This document shows positions 1-6,109 of a stretch of 8,172 nt of DNA, piece by piece. The stretch comes from an uncultured Odoribacter sp. (GTDB taxonomy: Bacteria > Bacteroidota > Bacteroidia > Bacteroidales > Marinifilaceae), in assembly GCA_934725835.1 (NCBI GenBank), contig CAKVCR010000120.1:1-8172 (forward strand). Direction: 5' to 3'. The notes beneath the pieces were generated by a model. That model was not told the origin of the DNA. It saw nothing but the letters and a program-made list of their open reading frames with translations, and did no database searches. The first letter of the stretch is position 1, and each line of letters begins with the position of its first letter. Both the position numbers and the translations under genes were made by a program.

Positions 1-76
1 AGGGATTCGAACCCCCGGTAGCTTGCACTACAACGGTTTTCAAGACCGCCGCATTCGACCACTCTGCCATCTCTCC
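1..76 (-). tRNA. tRNA-Ser (anticodon UGA), 3' end cut by window edge
   Basis: Read on the minus strand, the gene starts at 76 with the acceptor half GGAGAGA, followed by a D-arm (GGCAGAGTGGTCGAATGC). The anticodon loop is CTTGAAA with anticodon TGA at 42-40, which reads serine UCN codons, UCA above all. A long variable arm (GTAG/CTAC stem) marks it as a class II tRNA, and the T-loop TTCGAAT follows. The last T-stem base, the 3' acceptor strand and the discriminator lie outside the window (about 9 nt, more if CCA is encoded). It has its own promoter just upstream. Confidence 0.96.
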
Positions 77-86
77 AAAAGCGAGG

Positions 87-117
87 CAAAGATAGCAGAA
101 AAATGTAAGCATACAAA
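87..117 (-). promoter_or_regulatory. Bacteroidetes-type promoter of tRNA-Ser
   Basis: On the minus strand, TTTG (117-114), a 19-bp spacer and TATCTTTG (94-87) match the Bacteroides sigma-ABfr consensus TTTG-N19-21-TAnnTTTG exactly. The start point would fall near 80, a few bases before the tRNA 5' end at 76. The site sits in the 51-bp gap after the stop codon of the upstream nitroreductase-like gene, so the tRNA can be transcribed independently. No experimental support is visible here; the call rests on consensus and position. Confidence 0.8.
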
Positions 118-127
118 AAATCATTGA

Positions 128-751
128 TTATTTTGCGTAACCAACCGGATGATTCATCAAGGGACGTTGCCCATCTCTCAATTTCAGCACTTTTTTTAAT
201 TGAGCATGATCCATTGTTGCTCGCGGCACAGTCACTAAACCAATACCTGCACAACACAAGGAAATATTCTGCGATGCAATTCCAGCATCAACAGCCGGCA
301 TCGTAATCTCACCATTAAATTTATCTATATCTGCCACCAAAACCAATGAAACCGGGGCTGCCTTAACAAAATCCTGCCCACCCGCAACAATAGAACGGAA
401 ATCTCCCTGTGCTACCGGAATCAAAACATGTTTTTTTGCCTCATACAGATAAGCCCCATCCGGCATGATAACGTATAAATCTATTTCCTGACGATTCAAA
501 GCTGTCGGAGCAGTCCTCTTGCCTTGATTTTGACGATTCACTCCCACTGCAGCCCATATTAAATCGGACAAATCCTGTAATTCTAAATTACGTGCTGCAA
601 ACTCTCGAGTAGATTGACGTTTTTCCAGAGCTGTCATTACAGGCAACCCCCTCTTCGTATTCGGAGCAGGCAATTGAATGTTTTTTAAATCTTGTGCTTG
701 TACTTGCATAACAGAACAAACGATTAACGATAATAATAACAATCTTTTCAT
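128..751 (-). CDS. Exported nitroreductase-family (SagB/ThcOx-like) flavoprotein
   Basis: A 207-residue protein that resembles the FMN-dependent nitroreductase superfamily, SagB/ThcOx branch. Residues 1-19 form a Sec signal peptide (MKR, then a Leu/Ile/Val core, then VQA before Gln20), so the enzyme should act in the periplasm. Family marks are the FMN-contacting stretch RQSTREF (45-51), LSDLIWAAVGVNR (61-73), RTAPTALN (79-86), the helix beginning AVDAGIASQNISLCCAGIG (153-171) and a C-terminal HPVGY (201-205). Length is normal for the compact single-domain members. Family members oxidise or reduce small molecules or peptide azolines with FMN; the substrate here cannot be told. No cyclodehydratase, precursor peptide or other RiPP gene lies beside it, so a SagB-type peptide-maturation role is not supported. 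The ATG at 751 is chosen because it gives the intact signal peptide. There is no Shine-Dalgarno site, as is usual in this phylum, and I found no clear promoter. Family confident; function unknown. Confidence 0.88.
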   Translation of the reverse strand: MKRLLLLSLIVCSVMQVQAQDLKNIQLPAPNTKRGLPVMTALEKRQSTREFAARNLELQDLSDLIWAAVGVNRQNQGKRTAPTALNRQEIDLYVIMPDGAYLYEAKKHVLIPVAQGDFRSIVAGGQDFVKAAPVSLVLVADIDKFNGEITMPAVDAGIASQNISLCCAGIGLVTVPRATMDHAQLKKVLKLRDGQRPLMNHPVGYAK

Positions 752-855
752 AACCTATTAATTTTAGAATATGCAAGTTAAACATTTTTCTAAAAACAAT
801 CAATACAAAAAAACTTAGATTTATCTGCAAGCTTAAAATAAAAATCAGCATTTTA

Positions 856-886
856 TTTGCAGACTAAAAATAAAGCGCTACTTTTG
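856..886 (+). promoter_or_regulatory. Bacteroidetes-type promoter of tRNA-Pro
   Basis: TTTG (856-859), a 19-bp spacer and TACTTTTG (879-886) fit TTTG-N19-21-TAnnTTTG without mismatch. The predicted start near 893 lies about 6 nt before the mature tRNA 5' end at 899. Confidence 0.8.
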
Positions 887-898
887 CACCTGCATTCT

Positions 899-972
899 CG
901 GGATGTAGCTCAGCCCGGTAGAGTACACGTCTGGGGGGCGTGTTGTCGCAGGTTCAAATCCTGTCATCCCGA
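899..972 (+). tRNA. tRNA-Pro (anticodon GGG)
   Basis: A complete 74-nt cloverleaf. Acceptor strands CGGGATG (899-905) and CATCCCG (965-971) pair fully, with discriminator A972. The anticodon stem CACGT/GCGTG encloses the loop CTGGGGG with anticodon GGG at 933-935, reading CCC and CCU. The T-loop is TTCAAAT. CCA is not encoded (CTA follows), so it must be added by CCA nucleotidyltransferase. A C1-G72 first pair is usual for bacterial tRNA-Pro. The gene stands alone between its own promoter and terminator. Confidence 0.97.
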
Positions 973-978
973 CTACTG

Positions 979-1023
979 AAAAAAAGAGGTTAGACCACAA
1001 ACTATTTCTAACCTCTTTTTTTT
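979..1023 (+). terminator. Intrinsic terminator after tRNA-Pro
   Basis: A perfect 16-bp inverted repeat: the left arm 979-994 (A-tract then GAGGTTAGA) pairs with the right arm 1007-1022 (TCTAACCTC then a T-tract) around a 12-nt loop (995-1006). The T-run to 1023 follows the GC-containing part of the stem directly. It begins 6 nt after the tRNA. Because the left arm starts with an A-tract, the structure could also stop transcription arriving from the right. Confidence 0.93.
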
Positions 1024-1042
1024 GTAAAAGCATTATGAGTTA

Positions 1043-1073
1043 TTGTCTGCTTAAAGATAAATTTCTATTTTTG
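1043..1073 (+). promoter_or_regulatory. Promoter of the pcrA-type helicase gene
   Basis: TTG (1043-1045), a 20-bp spacer and TATTTTTG (1066-1073) match the Bacteroides -33/-7 pattern. Transcription should start near 1080, leaving about 26 nt of leader before the preferred GTG start at 1106. It lies just downstream of the tRNA-Pro terminator, so the helicase gene is insulated from the tRNA unit. Confidence 0.75.
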
Positions 1074-1105
1074 CCCATCGCATAAATCAATTGGAAAGAA
1101 TCATC

Positions 1106-3376
1106 GTGAATTTCATTAACGAACTGAACAGTAGCCAACAAGCTGCCGTTGTCAATACGGCAGGTCCTTCATTGGTCATTGCCGGAGCAGGTTCCGGCAA
1201 AACACGCGTGCTGACATATCGCATTGCACAACTACTCAGCCAAGGTGTACCTGCTCATAAAATATTAGCCTTAACCTTTACCAACAAAGCTGCTCGAGAA
1301 ATGCAAAAGCGTATTGCAGACTTGGTAGGTCATGATGTTGCAGCCAATTTATGGATGGGAACTTTTCACTCCATATTTTCCAAGATTCTACGATTTGAAG
1401 CCGAACACATTGGTTATACTTCCAGCTATACAATTTACGATACACAAGATTCCAAAAACCTAATTAAAACAATTGTCAAAGACATGAAGCTTGATGACAA
1501 AATATACAAGCCCAATGTCATATTAGGTCGTATTTCCATGGCAAAAAATAATTTGATTGTAGCACACAGCTATGCCCAATCTTCTCGAATCTTATCAGAA
1601 GACACGGCTGTCAAACGACCATTACTAGGAGAGATATACAAACGCTATCAACAACGGTGCAAGCAAAGCGACACAATGGACTTTGACGACTTACTGTTGG
1701 AAACTAACATACTATTTCGCGACCATCCGGACATACTGACAAAATACCAACAGAAATTCCAATACATCTTAGTGGATGAGTACCAAGACACCAACTATTC
1801 GCAATATTTGATAATCAAAAAATTATCTGAAGTTCACCGCAATATTTGCGTTGTCGGCGATGATGCTCAAAGTATCTACTCATTCCGTGGAGCTCGCATT
1901 GAGAATATACTGAATTTTAAAAACGACTATCCTGATTATAAATTATATAAGTTGGAACAGAATTATCGTTCTACCACGACGATCGTAGATGCAGCCAACA
2001 GCGTCATCAGCAAGAACAAGGAACAAATTCCCAAACACACTTTCTCTGAAAATGATGAGGGCGAAAAAATAAAAGTAATACGCGCCCTATCGGACAAAGA
2101 GGAAGGATTTCAGGTGGCCAATGAAATATTCCGTCTGGCACACTACCAACAACAGGAATATAGCGATTTTGCCATTCTCTACCGCACTAATGCGCAATCC
2201 AGAATTATGGAAGAAGCACTACGTAAACGTAATATTCCCTATAAAATTTACGGAGGGCAATCCTTCTACCAACGCAAAGAGGTAAAAGATTTACTTGCAT
2301 ACTTCCGTCTGACGGTTAATCAAAACGATGAAGAAGCATTCAAACGCATCATCAACTACCCTCGTAGAGGCATTGGTGATTCAACGGTTGACAAATTACA
2401 GGAAATCGCCAGTCAATATCGAGTAAGCCTTTGGACAGTGCTTTGCAACCTAGACAAAGTTGCTGCAGCCTTTAATACCGGCACTCTTGCAAAATTGAGA
2501 AAATTCGGTTCTCTCATAGAACAATTCCGTGGGCACATTGTCAATGAAAATGCCTATGATGCAGCCTCCATCATTACACGTTCGTCAGGAATTATCGACG
2601 ACCTTTCCAATGATGAAACTCCGGAAGGTATTTCCAGAAAAGAAAACATACAAGAACTTCTCAATGGTATAAAGGAATTTTCTGAGACAGCCTACAAAGA
2701 AGGAAGAGACGACAAACTACCAGCTTTCCTCGAAGGAGTAGCTCTATTAACAGACCAAGACGGAGAAAAAGAGAGTGATTTCAACAAAGTGACCCTCATG
2801 ACCATACATGCGTCCAAAGGACTAGAGTTTTCCAACGTATTCATTACCGGCATGGAAGAAGAGCTTTTCCCGGCACAACAAAGCGTCAATACGCCGGCTT
2901 CACTAGAAGAGGAACGTCGGCTTTTTTATGTAGCCCTCACCCGAGCAGAGCAACGAATTTGCCTGTCGTATGCTACAACACGCTACAAAAACGGACAAAT
3001 CACCTCTTCCCGTCCCTCTCGCTTCATTGACGAAATTGACAGTGAGTTTTTAGACGGACACATCCCATTACGCTGTGAACCATCGGGATTCAGATTAAAA
3101 AATCGCCCCACATCCCCAACCCGCAAGCCAACAACCTCCTTTGCTAGCTCTGTCAACAAGGCAGATATACCTCCTATTGACCGAGCCAAATTACGTCCCA
3201 TCGACTCCAACCTCGTGGTACCGGACATGATTATCTTCCATCCGACATTCGGAGCCGGACGCATCATCAGCTTGGAAGGCTTAGGTGTACAAAAGAAAGC
3301 AAAAGTTGCTTTTGCAGAGGGAGGGACACGAACTTTGTTGTTAAAATTTGCAAAACTATATACACAACAAGATTAG
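1106..3376 (+). CDS. pcrA: PcrA/UvrD-type ATP-dependent 3'-5' DNA helicase
   Basis: A superfamily 1A helicase of 756 residues, which uses ATP to unwind DNA in nucleotide excision and mismatch repair, removal of recombinase filaments and clearing of conflicts between replication and transcription. All core motifs are present: Q motif LNSSQQ (7-12), Walker A AGAGSGKT (26-33), motif Ia LALTFTNKAA, Walker B VDEYQD (223-228), motif III GDDAQSIYSFRGA (251-263), motif IV LEQNYRS (283-289), motif V with TIHASKGLEF (566-575) and motif VI EEERRLFYVALTRAE (601-615). After a variable Pro/Ser/Thr/Lys-rich linker, the C-terminus (about 705-753, FHPTFGAGRI onward) resembles the Tudor-like RNA-polymerase-binding domain of PcrA. 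Start choice: the reading frame is open from TTG at 1091, but GTG at 1106 gives MNFINELN, like the N-termini I recall for Bacteroides homologues, and leaves a plausible leader after the promoter. The distinction between PcrA and UvrD is by overall similarity; symbol uvrD would also be acceptable. Confidence 0.95.
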   Translation: MNFINELNSSQQAAVVNTAGPSLVIAGAGSGKTRVLTYRIAQLLSQGVPAHKILALTFTNKAAREMQKRIADLVGHDVAANLWMGTFHSIFSKILRFEAEHIGYTSSYTIYDTQDSKNLIKTIVKDMKLDDKIYKPNVILGRISMAKNNLIVAHSYAQSSRILSEDTAVKRPLLGEIYKRYQQRCKQSDTMDFDDLLLETNILFRDHPDILTKYQQKFQYILVDEYQDTNYSQYLIIKKLSEVHRNICVVGDDAQSIYSFRGARIENILNFKNDYPDYKLYKLEQNYRSTTTIVDAANSVISKNKEQIPKHTFSENDEGEKIKVIRALSDKEEGFQVANEIFRLAHYQQQEYSDFAILYRTNAQSRIMEEALRKRNIPYKIYGGQSFYQRKEVKDLLAYFRLTVNQNDEEAFKRIINYPRRGIGDSTVDKLQEIASQYRVSLWTVLCNLDKVAAAFNTGTLAKLRKFGSLIEQFRGHIVNENAYDAASIITRSSGIIDDLSNDETPEGISRKENIQELLNGIKEFSETAYKEGRDDKLPAFLEGVALLTDQDGEKESDFNKVTLMTIHASKGLEFSNVFITGMEEELFPAQQSVNTPASLEEERRLFYVALTRAEQRICLSYATTRYKNGQITSSRPSRFIDEIDSEFLDGHIPLRCEPSGFRLKNRPTSPTRKPTTSFASSVNKADIPPIDRAKLRPIDSNLVVPDMIIFHPTFGAGRIISLEGLGVQKKAKVAFAEGGTRTLLLKFAKLYTQQD

Positions 3377-3403
3377 ACCCAATCATTTATAATTTAAAAT
3401 ATA

Positions 3404-3411
3404 TATCTTTG
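3404..3411 (+). promoter_or_regulatory. Possible -7 element for the DUF4290-folK operon
   Basis: TATCTTTG matches TAnnTTTG, but no TTG or TTTG lies 19-21 bp upstream, so only half of the usual promoter is visible. If used, transcription starts near 3418 and the leader is about 75 nt, the longest in the window. There is no hairpin terminator between the helicase stop (3376) and this point, so read-through from the helicase gene could also supply the operon. Confidence 0.45.
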
Positions 3412-3493
3412 CCAAACAATTCAAACTAAAGGCACGAGTTTCCTATTCTAGAAACGATGCTGAGTTTTATACAAAAAAAACATATACCCTTTC

Positions 3494-4162
3494 ATGGAAT
3501 TTGAATATAACACCCAAAAGAAGAAGCTAGTACTTCCTGAATATGGTCGCAACGTACAAAAAATGGTAGATTTTCTTCTCACAATAGAAGATAGAAAAGA
3601 GAGAACTCGTGCAGCCAAAACAGTCATTGACGTCATGGGCAATCTATACCCACATCTACGTGATGTGCCGGATTTCCGCCATAAATTATGGGATCACCTG
3701 GCTATCATGTCCAATTTCAAACTGGACATTGATTCGCCCTACCCTCTCCCATCTGTCAATATTCTACAAGCAAAACCCGACAAACTACCCTATAATAACC
3801 ACCGTATCAAATTCAAGCATTACGGTAAACTGACAGAAAAATTGATAGAGGCCATCCGCAACCAACAAAATCCGGAACTAAAAAGAGCACTTATTGTACT
3901 TACTGCCAATCATATGAAAAAATCATTCCTTACATGGAACAAAGACACCGTAGAGGATGAGCAGATTTACAATGACATCAACACCCTTTATGGAAGCACT
4001 CTTATCCTACCGGAAGGTATGACCCTTTCAACTCCAAAAGATTTATTGCAAAAGAAAAGCAGACCCAGTTCAAACAAGCCTGCCAACAACAAGAATTTTC
4101 AAAAGAAAGCAAATAACAATAATAACAACCGTCCACATTTTAAAAAGCAACAAAATCAATGA
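3494..4162 (+). CDS. DUF4290 protein of unknown function
   Basis: A 222-residue protein that I recognise as a DUF4290 member, a family known to me only from Bacteroidetes; its function is not established. The folded part is about residues 1-185, with the conserved-looking stretches LPEYGRNVQKMVD (14-26), DVMGNLYPHLRDVPDF (46-61) and LWDHLAIMS (65-73). There is no signal peptide or membrane segment, so it should be cytoplasmic. The last 36 residues (187-222) are low complexity and very basic and polar (11 Asn, 8 Lys, 2 Arg, no acidic residue, with a run of six Asn), which would suit a disordered nucleic-acid-binding tail, though that is inference. The stop codon overlaps the folK start in ATGA, so the two are translationally coupled. 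In other Bacteroidales I recall this gene beside murA; here murA is nearby but on the other strand. Confidence 0.9.
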   Translation: MEFEYNTQKKKLVLPEYGRNVQKMVDFLLTIEDRKERTRAAKTVIDVMGNLYPHLRDVPDFRHKLWDHLAIMSNFKLDIDSPYPLPSVNILQAKPDKLPYNNHRIKFKHYGKLTEKLIEAIRNQQNPELKRALIVLTANHMKKSFLTWNKDTVEDEQIYNDINTLYGSTLILPEGMTLSTPKDLLQKKSRPSSNKPANNKNFQKKANNNNNNRPHFKKQQNQ

Positions 4163-4638
4163 TAGCAACCATTTTGGGCAGCAACTCCGGAGACAAATGC
4201 CGTCTACTCAAAGAGGCCGCACATTTACTGTCAGCTGTCGGTGAAATCATTCAAGAATCCTCTTTCTATGAAACAGAGCCTTGGGGATTTGAATCCGACG
4301 AAAACTTTTTGAATCAGGTGATTGTTTTTGAAACGCCACTAAAACCATCAGACTTCCTCCATTGCTGCCTTGAAGTGGAAAAACAACTGGGACGAGTGCG
4401 TAATCCCCACGGCCCCCGCTATACATCACGTCCCATCGATATAGATATTCTATTTTGCGACTCACAAATCATAGACACGCCGGAACTCATCGTACCTCAT
4501 CCCCGTCTATGCGAACGACACTTCGTACTTGCCCCACTGGCAGAAGTGATGCCCGACTTTATACACCCGGGCAAACAGAAAAGCATTCAGGAACTGCTCT
4601 CTATTTGCCCGGATCATTCAGTTGTCACAAAAATATAA
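4159..4638 (+). CDS. folK: HPPK (2-amino-4-hydroxy-6-hydroxymethyldihydropteridine pyrophosphokinase)
   Basis: A 159-residue cytoplasmic enzyme that transfers pyrophosphate from ATP to 6-hydroxymethyl-7,8-dihydropterin, the step before dihydropteroate synthase in folate synthesis. The length equals the usual stand-alone HPPK. Diagnostic sites: ILGSNSGDK at the N-terminus (5-13), the pterin-side strand ETEPWGF (37-43) with FLNQV (50-54), and RPIDIDILF (91-99), whose Asp94 and Asp96 correspond to the Mg-binding Asp95 and Asp97 of E. coli HPPK. VPHPRLCERHFVLAPL (112-127) is the other family signature. The ATG start overlaps the DUF4290 stop by 4 bp, so expression depends on that operon. It is not fused to folB or folP, which are not in the window. 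Its stop lies 11 bp from the stop of the convergent murA. Confidence 0.96.
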   Translation: MIATILGSNSGDKCRLLKEAAHLLSAVGEIIQESSFYETEPWGFESDENFLNQVIVFETPLKPSDFLHCCLEVEKQLGRVRNPHGPRYTSRPIDIDILFCDSQIIDTPELIVPHPRLCERHFVLAPLAEVMPDFIHPGKQKSIQELLSICPDHSVVTKI

Positions 4639-4649
4639 TTTTAGAAAAG

Positions 4650-5957
4650 TTATTCAACCCGTACAATATCTGCCCCTATCGCATTCAACTTTTCGTCAAT
4701 ATACTCATATCCGCGATCTATCTGGTCAATGTTGTGAATAGTGCTCACTCCTTGTGCAGAAAGCGCCGCTATCAACAAAGCAATACCTGCACGTATATCC
4801 GGAGATGTCATTTTCGTTGCACGCAATTGAGCTTCATGATTCTGTCCAATCACCGTAGCACGATGAGGATCGCACAGGATAATTTTCGCACCCATATCTA
4901 TCAACTTATCCACAAAAAACAGGCGACTCTCAAACATCTTCTGATGAATCAGCACACTACCTTTAGCCTGAGTTGCCACCACTAAAAATACACTCAGCAA
5001 ATCCGGCGTCAAACCGGGCCAAGGAGCATCTGCCACCGTCAATATTGAACCGTCAATAAAATCCTCTATCATATAATGTTCCTGGCGCGGAATATACAAA
5101 TCATCGCCCCGTTCCTCAATTCGAATACCCAAGCGGCGGAAAGCATCCGGGATAATTCCCAATTGACGGATATTTACATCCTTGATTGTCACCTCAGAGC
5201 GGGTCATAGCTGCAAGTCCGATGTAACTTCCCACCTCTATCATATCCGGCAAACATCGATGAGAACACCCGCCTAATTCCTTCACACCCTCAATAGTCAA
5301 CAAATTGGAAGCAATGCCGGATATTCTGGCTCCCATCGCATTCAGCATCGTACACAACTGCTGAATATAAGGCTCACAAGCTGCATTATAGATCGTTGTC
5401 ACACCCTCTGCCAACACTGCAGCCATGATGATATTGGCAGTTCCAGTCACAGATGCCTCGTCCAACAACATGTAACATCCTCTCAAACGCTCTGCCGATG
5501 CCCTAAAATAGCCATCAGTACTATTATAGTCAAACGTAGCACCCAATTTTTCAAATCCCAGGAAATGAGTATCCAAGCGACGACGTCCGATTTTGTCTCC
5601 TCCCGGCTTAGGAATAACGCCACAACCATACACAGCCAACAGAGGTCCCAATATCATAATCGAACCTCTCAAACTGACGGCTTTATTGTAAAAATCCTCA
5701 CTTTCGAAGTAATCAAAATTAATATCAGAAGCCTGAAAAACAAACGTTCCATGCTCCGGATGCTCCACTTTCACCCCCATGCCTTTCAACAACTCGATTA
5801 ACTTCATAACATCCAGAATTTCCGGCACATTTGAAAGCGTCACCTTCTCTTTCGTCAACAAACAAGCACATATCACCTGCAAAGCTTCATTCTTTGCTCC
5901 CTGCGGACGAAGTTCACCTTTCAAGCGACGCCCTCCTGTTATTACAAATTTACTCAT
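4650..5957 (-). CDS. murA: UDP-GlcNAc 1-carboxyvinyltransferase MurA, Asp-type active site
   Basis: A 435-residue cytoplasmic enzyme that transfers enolpyruvate from PEP to the 3'-OH of UDP-GlcNAc, the first committed step of peptidoglycan synthesis. It is full length and has the EPSP-synthase fold built of repeated motifs. Conserved sites visible: Lys22-Asn23 (PQGAKNE), Arg97 (SLRGSIM), the mobile active-site loop KPGGDKIGRRRLD (117-129), Asp319 in WPGLTPDL, and Arg389 in DIRAG. Position 121 in the loop, where E. coli MurA has Cys115, is Asp. Asp MurAs such as that of Mycobacterium tuberculosis are active but not alkylated by fosfomycin, so intrinsic resistance is predicted. The frame runs open to 6005, but ATG at 5957 gives the normal N-terminus MSKFVITGG and follows a good promoter, whereas an upstream start would lie before the predicted transcription start. 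It is transcribed away from sppA and towards folK. Confidence 0.96.
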   Translation of the reverse strand: MSKFVITGGRRLKGELRPQGAKNEALQVICACLLTKEKVTLSNVPEILDVMKLIELLKGMGVKVEHPEHGTFVFQASDINFDYFESEDFYNKAVSLRGSIMILGPLLAVYGCGVIPKPGGDKIGRRRLDTHFLGFEKLGATFDYNSTDGYFRASAERLRGCYMLLDEASVTGTANIIMAAVLAEGVTTIYNAACEPYIQQLCTMLNAMGARISGIASNLLTIEGVKELGGCSHRCLPDMIEVGSYIGLAAMTRSEVTIKDVNIRQLGIIPDAFRRLGIRIEERGDDLYIPRQEHYMIEDFIDGSILTVADAPWPGLTPDLLSVFLVVATQAKGSVLIHQKMFESRLFFVDKLIDMGAKIILCDPHRATVIGQNHEAQLRATKMTSPDIRAGIALLIAALSAQGVSTIHNIDQIDRGYEYIDEKLNAIGADIVRVE

Positions 5958-5981
5958 ATCGTAGGTATTAGTTCGTAACGT

Positions 5982-6013
5982 CAAAATTAGACAAAAACCT
6001 TTCAATACACAAA
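5982..6013 (-). promoter_or_regulatory. Bacteroidetes-type promoter of murA
   Basis: On the minus strand, TTTG (6013-6010), a 20-bp spacer and TAATTTTG (5989-5982) are a perfect match to TTTG-N19-21-TAnnTTTG. Transcription should begin near 5975, leaving about 18 nt of leader before the murA ATG at 5957. This supports the 5957 start over any start further upstream. Confidence 0.82.
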
Positions 6014-6029
6014 TAACTCATCGCAGATA

Positions 6030-6061
6030 TTTGTTATAAAGAAATTATATGGTTATTTTTG
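6030..6061 (+). promoter_or_regulatory. Bacteroidetes-type promoter of sppA-lpxK
   Basis: TTTG (6030-6033), a 20-bp spacer and TATTTTTG (6054-6061) match the consensus perfectly. The predicted start near 6068 gives an A/T-rich leader of about 42 nt before the sppA ATG at 6110. Its -33 element is only 16 bp from that of the divergent murA promoter, so the two polymerases would compete for, or share, the same short region. Confidence 0.82.
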
Positions 6062-6109
6062 AAGAAAATTTATTATACATAACCCTAACAATACAAGAAT
6101 TTGCTCATC

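Noticed and set aside
128..751. Possible lipoprotein signal in the nitroreductase-like protein (Cys12 after LIV)
   Set aside because: The Cys is inside the hydrophobic core, is preceded by Val rather than Gly, Ala or Ser, and a normal signal peptidase I site (VQA then Gln20) follows.
588..851. An 87-codon minus-strand frame overlapping the start of the nitroreductase-like gene
   Set aside because: It has no recognisable domain and its composition follows the A/T-rich intergenic DNA; the overlapping frame encodes a clear protein family.
752..898. Promoter of the nitroreductase-like gene, with TAAGCTTG on the minus strand at 835-828 as candidate
   Set aside because: It has one mismatch to TAnnTTTG and no TTG or TTTG at 19-21 bp upstream, so it was not called. 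Beyond the tRNA-Pro promoter nothing else is recognisable in this gap.
3377..3410. Possible terminator after the helicase gene
   Set aside because: The stretch is nearly all A/T with no stable GC-containing stem and no T-run after a hairpin.
4100..4160. AAT/AAC-rich triplet tract as a possible microsatellite or phase-variation repeat
   Set aside because: The triplets are interrupted and multiples of three keep the frame; it simply encodes the Asn-rich tail of the DUF4290 protein.
4455..4985. A 176-codon plus-strand frame spanning the end of folK and the complement of murA
   Set aside because: Its translation is not protein-like (rich in Ser, His, Thr and Arg, no motif), and both folK and murA are unmistakable in the other frames.
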